Source of the DNA: Lysobacter sp. Root76 | Lineage (GTDB): Bacteria; Pseudomonadota; Gammaproteobacteria; Xanthomonadales; Xanthomonadaceae | Assembly: GCF_001428685.1 (NCBI RefSeq) | Contig: NZ_LMIK01000001.1 | Span: 706,255-770,254 of the forward strand | Direction: 5' to 3' | DNA: 64,000 nucleotides | Shown: in pieces, positions 44,627 through 53,688 of the stretch | How positions within the stretch are numbered: the stretch's first letter is position 1 | Layout: every line of letters starts with the position of its first letter | The notes under the pieces: model-generated | Told to the model about the DNA's origin: nothing | The model's input: only the letters and a program-made list of their open reading frames with translations | Database searches by the model: none | Program-made: the position numbers and the translations under genes

Positions 44627-45180
44627 TACAGCGACAGCTCGTGAATGACCTGGCGGTCATCGTCCGGATCTACCCGCACGTGGAAGCCCAGGTGGCGGGC
44701 CAGATCGCGCATCTGCAGATTTTCGGCCAGATCCACCGAGTACATCCGATGGATGCCGCGCTCGCGCGCAAGCTCGATCAGATGCTTCATCAACGCACCG
44801 CCCAAACCCTTGTTCTGCCATTCATCGATCACCGTCACCGCGCATTCGCAAGCGGCGCCGTCGGCCGAAGCGCCGTATCGAGCGGCGCCGACGATGCGTT
44901 CCGCGCTGCCTTCCGGTATTACCGCCACGAACGCAGCCTCGCTATGCGGATCAAGGTCCGTCAGGCGATCTATCAACTGCTCGCTGGGGCTTCTGACCTG
45001 GCCGAAAAAACGGAAACACCGAGCCTCCGACGAAAGCGTTTCCAGGAAGGCGCGCTCGGCGGCCCGGTCCTGCGGGACGATCGTCCGGATCAGAACTTGG
45101 CTGCGATCGCGCAGCGTCTGCGACCAGCGCAGGGATCGGGCTGGCGTCGAGGCGGATGAGGCCATCGACGGGGTCCTCAT
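44626..45180 (-). CDS. GNAT family acetyltransferase, second copy
   Basis: 184 residues from ATG 45180 (AGGAG seven bases upstream). Acetyl-CoA loop in EWQNKGLGGALMKHLIELAR. It is a clear paralog of the GNAT at 19206: RWSQTLRDRSQVLIRTI against RWSETLHDGSQVAIRCI, AAERAFLETLSSEARCFRFF against AAERAFIEGLSDQSRRFRFL, and the same QVIHELSL/QVIHELTL ending. Divergent from a USP gene exactly as the first copy is. Confidence 0.9.
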   Translation of the reverse strand: MRTPSMASSASTPARSLRWSQTLRDRSQVLIRTIVPQDRAAERAFLETLSSEARCFRFFGQVRSPSEQLIDRLTDLDPHSEAAFVAVIPEGSAERIVGAARYGASADGAACECAVTVIDEWQNKGLGGALMKHLIELARERGIHRMYSVDLAENLQMRDLARHLGFHVRVDPDDDRQVIHELSL

Positions 45181-45235
45181 GGCGGGCTCCTGGGAGGATG
45201 TCGACTGCAGGCTAAGCGCTCGGATGTTCCGCCCC

Positions 45236-45249
45236 TTGATCCATATCAA
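45236..45249 (-). promoter_or_regulatory. Perfect FNR/ANR-type box for the GNAT-permease unit
   Basis: TTGATCCATATCAA, perfect and identical to the box at 42227. Centre 62.5 bp before the GNAT start at 45180. Confidence 0.85.
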
Positions 45250-45276
45250 GCCCGGCGCCGCCGTCCGCACGGGTTC

Positions 45277-45290
45277 TTGATCGGCGTCAA
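45277..45290 (+). promoter_or_regulatory. FNR/ANR-type box for the USP gene at 45352
   Basis: TTGATCGGCGTCAA, one mismatch. Centre 68.5 bp before the USP start, fitting a class II site with a leader of about 27 bases. Confidence 0.7.
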
Positions 45291-45351
45291 CACCGACGCC
45301 GACGCGCACGTCAGTATCGATCCACGACACCCGATACCCGAGGACGACACT

Positions 45352-46185
45352 GTGTTCAAAGACATCCTCGTGCCCCTGCTCATGGGCGACATTCCGTCCG
45401 CGGCGCTGCGCGCCGGCTGCGCCCTCGCCCGAATCAGCGGCGGGCACGTCACCGCGCTCGTGGGCGTGAGCCAGACCGTGCCCATCGCCGAAACCTGGGC
45501 GTACTATCCCGCGGGCGTTTACGAGAGCATGCGCGATTGTGCGGCTGCCACCACCCAGGCGATGGCCGACGCAACCGCGGACTGCCTCAAGTCCGAATCG
45601 GTGCCGTTCCAGATCCGGCAGTCGCAGGAATTCTGGTCGACACCCGCGGAAATCTGCATCGAGCCGGCGCGACAGAGCGACCTCGTCGTCATCGGTGCCA
45701 TCGCTGGGGACCAACGCGAGGCCCGAGAGCGGCTGGCTTCGAGCGTACTGGTCTCATCCGGCCGCCCGATGTTAGTGGTCCCGGCGTCGTACAATTCCGC
45801 GCCCGGGTTCGGCAAGGCGGTCATCGCCTGGAAGTCGTCCCGCGAGTCGGCGCGTGCGTTGCACGATGCGATGCCCTGGCTGCAGCGCATGAGTTCGGTC
45901 GACCTGCTCATCGTCGACGAGGGCGCTCGATCGTCCTACGCACAATCGCTGGATGCGATGTTGATCGGGCACCTGGAGCGGAACCAAGTCGGCGCGCAGT
46001 TGGTGAGACGCTCGGCCCCGGCCGCGCAGGTCGGGGCCATCATCGATATCCATGCGCAAGAAGTCGGAGCGGATCTGTTGGTCGCGGGCGGCTACAGCCA
46101 TTCGCGACTGCGGGAACAAGTGCTGGGAGGAGCGACCCGTTTCCTGATGGAGCACGCTTCGGTTCCGACCCTGCTTTCCCATTGA
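45352..46185 (+). CDS. Universal stress protein, 277-residue form, second copy
   Basis: 277 residues from GTG 45352 (GAGG eight bases upstream), the same length as the USP at 18228-19061 and a paralog of it: FKDILVPLLMGDIPSAALRA against FKDILVPQLWGDISMAALRV, and the ending VAGGYSHSRLREQVLGGATR against VAGGYSHPHLMEQRFGGVTQ. The ATP loop is again altered (GGYSH). It marks the right end of the low-oxygen locus. Confidence 0.92.
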   Translation: MFKDILVPLLMGDIPSAALRAGCALARISGGHVTALVGVSQTVPIAETWAYYPAGVYESMRDCAAATTQAMADATADCLKSESVPFQIRQSQEFWSTPAEICIEPARQSDLVVIGAIAGDQREARERLASSVLVSSGRPMLVVPASYNSAPGFGKAVIAWKSSRESARALHDAMPWLQRMSSVDLLIVDEGARSSYAQSLDAMLIGHLERNQVGAQLVRRSAPAAQVGAIIDIHAQEVGADLLVAGGYSHSRLREQVLGGATRFLMEHASVPTLLSH

Positions 46186-46348
46186 GCACGTCAGGATCTG
46201 CCAGCTCATAATATCGCTCGCCGTCCGCGAACAGGATGCTCGAAATCCTACGGCCCGACTTCTGGCTCATGGATATGTACCAACACTTCAGGTGGCAGCA
46301 GGAACTCTACGCCCTGCTCGTTGCATGCAACAACTTCTTGGCAAAGGA

Positions 46349-46374
46349 AAAGGCCCGCAAAAGCGGGCCTTTTT
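46349..46374 (-). terminator. Rho-independent terminator downstream of ssb
   Basis: Stem AAAGGCCCGC (46349-46358), AAAA loop, GCGGGCCTTT (46363-46372), with A and T runs on the two sides, so it can act on both strands. It lies between the convergent USP and ssb genes; about 160 bp left of it (46186-46348) hold no supported gene. Confidence 0.85.
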
Positions 46375-46408
46375 TTACTAAATCCAAGTTTTTTGTCTGT
46401 GGTCGATA

Positions 46409-46954
46409 TTAGAACGGGATGTCGTCGTCGGCGAAGTCGTCGCCGAAATCGTTGGACTTGGCCGGGGGCGCATCGCGGCGCGGCGCCGATTCCTGGCGGC
46501 CGCCGCCACCACCGTACCCGCCACCGCCACCACCGGCCTGACGCGGGGCGCGCTCGCCGCCGCCACCGCCACCGCCGCCGCGGAATTCGCGACCACCACC
46601 ACCGCCGCCGCCCTCGCCACCCGGACCGCCGAGCATCTGCATGTCGTCGGCGACGATATCGGTGAAGTACTTCTCGACGCCGTCCTGGCCGGTGAATTTG
46701 TCGTAGCGGATCGAGCCTTCGATGTAGACCTGGCGGCCCTTGCGCAGGTACTCGCCGGCGATCTCGCCGAGCTTGCCGAACAGCTTGACCCGGTGCCACT
46801 CGGTGCGCTCCTGGGTGTTGCCGTCCTTGTCCTTGCGCACGCTGGTCGTGGCCAGGCTGAGCGTGGTCACGGCCATGCCGCCCTGGGTGTACTTGGTTTC
46901 GGGGTCGTTGCCGAGGTTGCCGACCAGGATGACCTTATTGATGCCACGTGCCAT
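46409..46954 (-). CDS. ssb: Single-stranded DNA-binding protein
   Basis: 181 residues from ATG 46954. OB fold from [20 protein letters not shown] through [20 protein letters not shown] and [20 protein letters not shown], then a long Gly-rich linker (about residues 115-160, poly-Gly with RE/ER interruptions) and the acidic partner-binding tip DFADDDIPF. It coats single-stranded DNA in replication and repair. The tip shows it is the replicative form. Probable housekeeping gene, divergent from a secreted protein gene. Confidence 0.97.
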   Translation of the reverse strand: MARGINKVILVGNLGNDPETKYTQGGMAVTTLSLATTSVRKDKDGNTQERTEWHRVKLFGKLGEIAGEYLRKGRQVYIEGSIRYDKFTGQDGVEKYFTDIVADDMQMLGGPGGEGGGGGGGREFRGGGGGGGGERAPRQAGGGGGGYGGGGGRQESAPRRDAPPAKSNDFGDDFADDDIPF

Positions 46955-47004
46955 GAGGATGCGGGTCCTTGAAGTTGTCGCCGAAAGCGGGCGATAGGTA
47001 GTTA

Positions 47005-47032
47005 AGTATACCCGTCGGTCCGGGACCGTCAG
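47005..47032 (-). promoter_or_regulatory. Candidate sigma-70 promoter of ssb
   Basis: On the minus strand CTGACG (47032-47027) and TATACT (47010-47005) with a 16-bp spacer, about 50 bp before the ssb start. The -10 matches TATAAT at five of six positions; the -35 is weaker. Confidence 0.5.
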
Positions 47033-47335
47033 GCCAAGACCCTGGCCCCTGTCAGGGAATGCCGCTGCCGCGGGTAGGGCCGGATCCGCGGACGTTAAAG
47101 CCGGAAACCTTGCTGCGACGGGCTTTGCGCGATGCCGCCCGACACCGCGGCGGGCGCTCGCGCGCTCCAACTGGCTCCGATTCGGTTCAGCCAGCCGCTT
47201 CCGTCCCGATCCGACGCCCCTGCGGCGCGCCGCCCGTCGGCCCGCCGCCCCGGGGTGGCCTTCCGCACTGCTGGGCCAGGAGCGGCGCGTCGATCATCGC
47301 TGGCCGGCGCCGTCGCGCCGCTCCGGAGCCCCGCC

Positions 47336-48061
47336 ATGCCCGTCGCCCCGCGCCTGCTCGCCGCCCTCGCCTGCGCCACCGTCCTGAGCCCGGCCGCGGC
47401 GCAGACATCCACCGAAACCGAACTGCGCCGCCTGACCCAGGAGAACCTGGACGCAATCGCGCCGGGCCGGGTCGAGGTCTGGCAGCGCAACGCCCACGAA
47501 CGCCTGGTGCACGTCGACGAGAACGGCATCGCCCGCAACAAGGCCGATTTCCTGGCGGAACTCAAGCCGCTGCCGGCCGGTCCGGGCGGCTCGCTGGCGA
47601 TCGACCGCTTCGCCGTGACCGACCTGGGCGACACCGCGGCGGTCACCCACGAGGATCTGGAAACCCTGGACTACCACGGCCAGACCCTGCGCAGCCGCTG
47701 GCGCCAGACCGACACCTGGGTCCGCGGCGGCGACGGTTGGAAACTGGTCGGCGAACAGGTATTGGCGCTGCAGACCGACCCGCCGACGGTCGCGCTGACT
47801 TCGGCGCAGTTGTGCGGCTACAACGGGACCTATCGGCTGACCGACAAGATCCGTGCCACGCTGCGCTGCGACACCGGCGTGTTGATCGGCGAACGCGAGG
47901 GCCGAGCGCCGACCAGCTACCGCGCCGAGATTGCCGACGTTTTCTTCGCGCCCGGACAGCCGCGCACGCGGCGGATATTCCAGCGCGACGCGCAAGGCAG
48001 GATCGTCGGTTTCGTGGATCGACGCGAAGGTCTGGACATCCGTTGGACGCGGGTGAAGTGA
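47336..48061 (+). CDS. Secreted SnoaL/DUF4440-like protein
   Basis: 241 residues from ATG 47336. A signal peptide (LLAALACATVLSPAAAQT, cleavage near residue 22) precedes an NTF2-like domain with the DUF4440 layout: an N-terminal helix (ETELRRLTQENLDAI), a strand (ERLVHVDENGIARNKADFLA), IDRFAVTDLGDTAAVTHEDL and RQTDTWVRGGDGWKLVGEQV. The last 75 residues (LCGYNGTYRLTDKIRATLRC onwards) are an added domain. Probable periplasmic or secreted protein of unknown activity. The 47055-47335 upstream stretch holds no other supported gene. Confidence 0.82.
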   Translation: MPVAPRLLAALACATVLSPAAAQTSTETELRRLTQENLDAIAPGRVEVWQRNAHERLVHVDENGIARNKADFLAELKPLPAGPGGSLAIDRFAVTDLGDTAAVTHEDLETLDYHGQTLRSRWRQTDTWVRGGDGWKLVGEQVLALQTDPPTVALTSAQLCGYNGTYRLTDKIRATLRCDTGVLIGEREGRAPTSYRAEIADVFFAPGQPRTRRIFQRDAQGRIVGFVDRREGLDIRWTRVK

Positions 48062-48552
48062 ATGCGGCAAGAACGGGCTGCGCGCATTCGTCGTACTGAA
48101 GCGCGACGGTAACGAAGCCAGCGCAGGGGCGCGGGAGTCCGCTGCTTGCGGCGATGGTGTCGCGGCTAGCGCCGCGACAGCCCAAGGCAGAGCGACAGCA
48201 TCGCGGCGCAAGACACCGTCGCGCGAACCATGCGTCGCGGCGAATCGCGCGACGGCATCGCTCAGGCCGCGACACCGCTCGCGCCTGAGTTTCCGCGTCG
48301 GCACGCTAACAGGTTAGCGGACAGCGCCGCACGTATCTCAAGCCAACGCGAGTCTCACGCGCGACCTCGCGTGCGCATGCCGCGCGGGAACGCAAGCCGT
48401 GCGAAGCACCGGCCGCGGCGAAAAAATCGCATCCGCTGTCCGGTCACGCGTTCCATCGCCGTTCTTCTCCCAGTACCCCGAGCCACGGATGGCCAGGCAG
48501 GCCGCCGCGACAGCGCCAGGCCCGTTCGCCGATCCCAAGGAAGGAATTACGC
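48062..48552. other. Intergenic region before the injection-system activator
   Basis: About 490 bp without a supported gene; the open frames here have Arg-rich, unstructured translations. The last 20 bases carry the ribosome site (AAGGAAGGA) of the sigma-54 activator. Its promoter should lie here but I could not pick it out. Confidence 0.4.
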
Positions 48553-49581
<1,029 letters not shown>

Positions 49582-49808
49582 TGACCTCCTCCGACACCCT
49601 CACGGCGCTCAGCGCCGGCATCGCGCTGCGCCCCGCGCAAGGCCCGCACGCGTTCGCGACGCATACGGACGCGGCCGGCGGCGACGCGCACGGTCGGAAT
49701 CGTCCGCGCGCATGGACAAAAACACCCGGCCGCGCACAGCGCGTTGCAGCAGGCTCGCGCGCCGTATCCGCCGTGCGCGCGCAGGACAAAGCACAGCAGT
49801 CGCGTAGT

Positions 49809-49846
49809 CAAGCACGCTTGCTAGAGCCAACCAAATCAAGCACTTG
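49809..49846 (+). promoter_or_regulatory. Possible paired activator sites upstream of the -24/-12 promoter
   Basis: Two similar inverted repeats, CAAGCACGCTTG (49809-49820) and CAAGCACTTG (49837-49846), both preceded by T and followed by C. They lie about 50-80 bp upstream of the expected transcription start, close but possible for an enhancer-type activator. The rest of 49582-49861 shows no supported gene. Confidence 0.35.
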
Positions 49847-49861
49847 CAACAGATCCGCACT

Positions 49862-49876
49862 TGGCATGCGACTTGC
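49862..49876 (+). promoter_or_regulatory. Sigma-54 (-24/-12) promoter of the injection-system operon
   Basis: TGGCATGCGACTTGC has GG and GC ten bases apart, the strict spacing of sigma-54 promoters (consensus TGGCACG-N4-TTGC; one mismatch). Transcription would start near 49888, just before the winged-helix gene at 49902. The gene immediately upstream encodes a sigma-54 activator. Confidence 0.85.
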
Positions 49877-49901
49877 GCTCTTCAGTCCAAGGCTGGGACG
49901 C

Positions 49902-50186
49902 ATGGACGACTACCCCGAAATGCTAGCGATCGTAAGAGCGCTCGCCCGCTACCTGCGGGCGAATCCGAACAGTTCAGATACCGCTGACGGAATCGCCATG
50001 TGGTGGTTCCGCGAACAGACCGTGGTCGACGGCCGCGCACTGCTCGACGCGCTGGATTGGATGCGCGAGCGCGGCCTGGTCGAAATGCTCAGCGCCAGCA
50101 GCACCGGCGATCGCTACCGATGCATCGCCGGCCCGGACGAACTCGACGGCGTGCTGCAGGAACTGTCGAGGCGCCGTCTGACATGA
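49902..50186 (+). CDS. Small winged-helix-like protein, first gene of the eCIS operon
   Basis: 94 residues from ATG 49902; an earlier in-frame ATG (49866) falls inside the -24/-12 promoter and is rejected. The layout is helical: EMLAIVRALARYLRANPNSS, then DGIAMWWFRE and GRALLDALDWMRERGLVEML, and a final two-stranded wing (DRYRCIAGPDELD). It resembles small DNA-binding winged helices and may feed back on the operon, but its role is unproven. Confidence 0.75.
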   Translation: MDDYPEMLAIVRALARYLRANPNSSDTADGIAMWWFREQTVVDGRALLDALDWMRERGLVEMLSASSTGDRYRCIAGPDELDGVLQELSRRRLT

Positions 50187-50220
50187 CGCCCGCTCACGCA
50201 AGGATGCAGGGGAATCGCTC

Positions 50221-51252
50221 GTGCCGTCGCTGACGCTCGCCGCCTTCACCCAACTCGCCGGCTGGCAGGCGCTGCAGGCCGACGGCGTGACGCCGTCGGC
50301 GGCGATCGCGATCGGCGAGGACGTGCTCAGCGATACGCCCAGCGGCGACGGCCACAGCCTCACGCTGGCGTATTCGCAGGCTTCGCAGGACCACATCGCG
50401 CGCCGCCCGCTGGCCGCCACCGACCTGGACGACTTCGACGAACTGCGCCTGGTGCTGCGCGGCGATCGCAACTCCGCGCCGGGCTTCTATCTCGAACTTC
50501 GCCTGGGCAGCGTCGCGCTGCCGATCGGCGCGCCCGGCAACACCTGGCACCGGCGCGTACCGGTGACCGGCGGCAGCGGCTGGGACGTGGTCCGGTTCTC
50601 GCTCGCCGACCTGCCGGCGGCGGTGCGCGGCGCGGTCACGGTCGCGCAACTGCACTGCATCGACGCCGGCGAAGGCTTCCACCTGGCCATCGATGAGGTG
50701 CTGGCGGTGCGGCCGAGCATGCTCGCCGACCTCGAACAGGCGCTGCTGGCGCGATTGCACCAACAGACCAGCCTGGCCGGCAATCCGGTCCCGGCCGAAC
50801 TGGTGACCGCCGGCGGGCCCTGGCCCGCCGCCACGCCCTGCATCGCGATCGTGCCGATGGAAGTGCGCGACCTCGCCGAACGCAGCACCGGCGCGGCGCA
50901 GCGTTGCGATTTCGTCGCCGACGGCTACCGCGTGCGCCCGGCGCCGACCGCGTTCGAGGCCTGCTACGCCATCGAAGCCGTCGCCGCCGACCGCATCGAC
51001 CAGGGCGCATTGATGGATTTCCTGCTGCGCCAGATCGGCCCGCGCGGCGCGCTGCGCGTGGCGGCGCAGCCGTGGTCGATCGAGACCCACGGCGCGCCCG
51101 CATCCGAGTACGACCCCAACCTCCATCCCGCGCCGCGTCAACGGCTGTATTGCCGCGTGTACGCCTGGCAGGACCACGACGCGCCGTCGTCGGTGCGGCC
51201 GGTGCAGGGACTGGTGACCCAAATCGACTGGAAGGAGTCCGGCCATGGCTGA
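50221..51252 (+). CDS. DUF4255/Pvc16-like eCIS protein with extra N-terminal domain
   Basis: 343 residues from GTG 50221 (AGGGGA upstream). Residues about 1-165 form a beta-rich domain with a jelly-roll texture (DFDELRLVLRGDRNSAPGFY, WDVVRFSLADLPAAV), like a carbohydrate-binding fold. Residues about 170-343 resemble DUF4255, the tail-terminator-like protein of Pvc/Afp systems (YRVRPAPTAFEACYAIEAVA, DQGALMDFLLRQIGPRGALR). The terminator caps the sheath-tube stack. The extra domain is not usual for the family. Confidence 0.65.
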   Translation: MPSLTLAAFTQLAGWQALQADGVTPSAAIAIGEDVLSDTPSGDGHSLTLAYSQASQDHIARRPLAATDLDDFDELRLVLRGDRNSAPGFYLELRLGSVALPIGAPGNTWHRRVPVTGGSGWDVVRFSLADLPAAVRGAVTVAQLHCIDAGEGFHLAIDEVLAVRPSMLADLEQALLARLHQQTSLAGNPVPAELVTAGGPWPAATPCIAIVPMEVRDLAERSTGAAQRCDFVADGYRVRPAPTAFEACYAIEAVAADRIDQGALMDFLLRQIGPRGALRVAAQPWSIETHGAPASEYDPNLHPAPRQRLYCRVYAWQDHDAPSSVRPVQGLVTQIDWKESGHG

Positions 51253-51553
51253 AGACAAGGCGAGCGACCGCGTCCGCCTCATCAATACGCGCTCGCAGCC
51301 GGTCGAGCTGCACCTGGGCTCGTCGGTGCACGTGCTCGCGGCCGGACAGGGCATCGAGCTCGACGCCGCGCAGCTTGCATCCCCGCAACTGGCTTATCTG
51401 CTCGATCGCAAAGCGCTCGCGCTGCGAGCCGTCACGCCGTCGGAGGCGGAGATCGCCTCCGGCACCGCAATTACTCCGCGCAGGCGCGGCCAGGGAGCCG
51501 CCCAAGCATCCGCGCGGCCCCCGCAACCACCCAAGAGGAAGAAAGGATCATGA
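51245..51553 (+). CDS. Small accessory protein before the sheath gene
   Basis: 102 residues, overlapping the previous gene by eight bases and the sheath gene by four. A short beta-rich N-terminus (VRLINTRSQPVELHLGSSVH, VLAAGQGIEL) and a basic, Pro-rich C-terminus (PQPPKRKKGS). Unrecognised, but its place between terminator and sheath genes is common for small eCIS accessory proteins. Confidence 0.65.
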   Translation: MAEDKASDRVRLINTRSQPVELHLGSSVHVLAAGQGIELDAAQLASPQLAYLLDRKALALRAVTPSEAEIASGTAITPRRRGQGAAQASARPPQPPKRKKGS

Positions 51554-53658
51554 GCTTCATCGGCATCAATGTGCGGGAAGTCGACGGAACGGGCGCGCCG
51601 GTACTGGCCGCCGCACCCACGTCCATCGCGGGTTTCAACGTGCTGACTCGGCGCGGCACGCCGAATCAGGCCGTGATGGTCGATTCCTACGCTCGCTTCG
51701 TCGAGCGCTTCGGCGGCTACTTCCCCGGGGGCCTGGGCGCGTATCTCGTCAAAGGCTATTTCGACAACGGCGGCCAGGTCGCCTACGTCAACCGCGTGAT
51801 CTCCAACGATCCCGCCACCGGCCATGCACCCGGAACGCTGGTGCTGCGCGACGGCAGCCCGGCGGACACGCTGCGGGTATCGGCCGGCTTCCGCGGCACC
51901 GAAGATCCGGGCAGTTGGGGCAACGGTCTGCAGGTGAGGGTGGCGCGCACCACGCCGACCACGACCCGCCTGCGCGAAGCCGCGGCCGCGACCATCACCG
52001 GCACGGTGGCCATGGTCGCACCGGTCGACATGAGCACCCTGCCCAGCCTGACGCTGCGCGTGGACGGCTCGCCCGACAACACCGTGATCACTTTCCTGCC
52101 GGCGGACTTCCCCGGCGGCGCCGCGAATGCCACTCCGCAACAGATCCGCGATGCGGTCAACGGCCGCCAGAGCCGCGTGGTCGCCTCGCTGACCGGCCCC
52201 GGCAACCTGGTGTTGACCTCGACCGGCGAAGTGGCGCGCATGAGCGACGGCTGGACCTCGATCCAGGTCATCGCCGCCAACGCCATCCTGGGCTTCGCCA
52301 TCGCCGCGGCGGTGCCGGGCACCGCGACCGCGGTCGCCACCACCGGCGCGACCCTGCGCCGCACCGAGGACTTCGACCTCGGCGATGCGATCGAAGTGTT
52401 CGATCCGACCGTGCCGGCCAACACCGCCACAGTCAAGCTGCTGTCGCGCAACCCGCTGACCGGTGCGGTGACCTGGACGCCGGCCATCGCCGGCATCGCC
52501 GGCTGGACCGCGCAGAACATCCGCGTGCGCAACCTGCGCTTCACCGTGACCGTCGCCGAGGGCGGCACCGAAGTCGAGAACGTGCGCGAGACCTGGTCCG
52601 ACCTGTCGATGGAAGCCGACACGCCGAACTACGCGCCGGCGCGCATCAACGACACGATCCGCGGCTCGCGCTACATCGTCGCCGAAGACATGCTCAGCGC
52701 CAGCCTGGTCGGCCTCGACCGACCCGCGGTGCTGGCCTGGACGCCGCTCGCGGCCGGACGCGACGGCACTCCGACTTCGGCCCAGTTCAACGGCGACTCC
52801 TCGACGCGCAGCGGTTTCTTCGCTTTCGATCCGCACGACGTCCAGCTGCTGACCTGCGAACGCACCGATCCGGCGATCGTCGCCGGCGCCCTGGCCTACT
52901 GCGAGAACCGCGGCGACTGCATGTACGTCGGCGCGGTGCCGGAAGGCTTCACCGAAGCCGGGCAGGCGCTCGCCTACGGCCAGTCGTTCCAGGCCAAGAA
53001 AGCCTACGGTGCCTTGTACGCACCGTGGATCACCATCGCCGACCCGGCCGGCGTCGGCGACAACCCGCGCCGCAACCTGCCGCCGGTCGGGCACGTGCTG
53101 GGCGTGTTCGCGCGCGTCGAGCGCTCGCGCGGCGTGTGGAAGGCGCCCGCGGGCGACGAGGCCAACCTGGCCGGCGTGCTCGACGTCACTTACCGCCTCA
53201 CCGACGCCGAACACACCCAGCTGGTCAAGGACGGCAGCGTGAACGGCATCCGTGCGATTCCGCGCGCCGGCATCGTGATCGATTCCTCGCGCACGCTCAG
53301 CACCGACCCGCGCTGGATGTACGTCGGCGTGCGCCTGCTCTTCAACTTCGTCAAGAGCAGCCTGAAGAACGGCCTGCGCTGGGTGCGTCAGGAACCGAAC
53401 CGGCAGTCGCTGTGGAACTCGGTCAAGTTCAACGCGGTGAACCCGTTCCTGCTCGGGCTGTGGCGACAGGGCGCGTTCGGCACCGGCTCGCCGGAGGAAG
53501 TGTTCACCGTCATCTGCGACGCCTCGAACAATCCGCCGGACCAGGTCGATCAGGGCCTGCTCAACGTCGAAGTCTATTTCTACCCGTCCAAGCCGGCGGA
53601 AACCATCGTCATCACCGTCGGCCAGCAGCCCTCCGGGGCTTCGGCGGCCGAAGCCTGA
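51550..53658 (+). CDS. Contractile tail sheath protein (eCIS)
   Basis: 702 residues. The N-terminus FIGINVREVDGTGAPVLAAA and the following TSIAGFNVLTRRGTPNQAVM, AYLVKGYFDNGGQVAYVNRV are typical of sheath proteins of the FI/gp18 family; the conserved C-terminal domain includes INPxxSRTLSTDPRWMYVGV-like text (IVIDSSRTLSTDPRWMYVGV) and LLNVEVYFYPSKPAETIVIT. The middle (residues about 150-370) is a long variable insertion likely exposed on the outside. The sheath contracts to drive the inner tube into a target membrane. Only one sheath gene is visible, against three in Pvc. Confidence 0.95.
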   Translation: MSFIGINVREVDGTGAPVLAAAPTSIAGFNVLTRRGTPNQAVMVDSYARFVERFGGYFPGGLGAYLVKGYFDNGGQVAYVNRVISNDPATGHAPGTLVLRDGSPADTLRVSAGFRGTEDPGSWGNGLQVRVARTTPTTTRLREAAAATITGTVAMVAPVDMSTLPSLTLRVDGSPDNTVITFLPADFPGGAANATPQQIRDAVNGRQSRVVASLTGPGNLVLTSTGEVARMSDGWTSIQVIAANAILGFAIAAAVPGTATAVATTGATLRRTEDFDLGDAIEVFDPTVPANTATVKLLSRNPLTGAVTWTPAIAGIAGWTAQNIRVRNLRFTVTVAEGGTEVENVRETWSDLSMEADTPNYAPARINDTIRGSRYIVAEDMLSASLVGLDRPAVLAWTPLAAGRDGTPTSAQFNGDSSTRSGFFAFDPHDVQLLTCERTDPAIVAGALAYCENRGDCMYVGAVPEGFTEAGQALAYGQSFQAKKAYGALYAPWITIADPAGVGDNPRRNLPPVGHVLGVFARVERSRGVWKAPAGDEANLAGVLDVTYRLTDAEHTQLVKDGSVNGIRAIPRAGIVIDSSRTLSTDPRWMYVGVRLLFNFVKSSLKNGLRWVRQEPNRQSLWNSVKFNAVNPFLLGLWRQGAFGTGSPEEVFTVICDASNNPPDQVDQGLLNVEVYFYPSKPAETIVITVGQQPSGASAAEA

Positions 53659-53688
53659 ACTCATCACTAGCGCACGCAGGAGGGCGTC

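Noticed and set aside
19110..45290. Boxes read as CRP sites (TGTGA-N6-TCACA)
   Set aside because: The conserved half-site is TTGAT with a four-base spacer, which is the FNR/ANR pattern.
46186..46348. Short minus-strand frame after the last USP gene (start near 46270)
   Set aside because: It runs into the USP coding sequence, has no ribosome site and no similarity that I recognise.
46480..46625. Repetitive GCC/ACC tract as a tandem repeat or CRISPR-like element
   Set aside because: It encodes the Gly-rich linker of SSB and has no spacer-repeat order.
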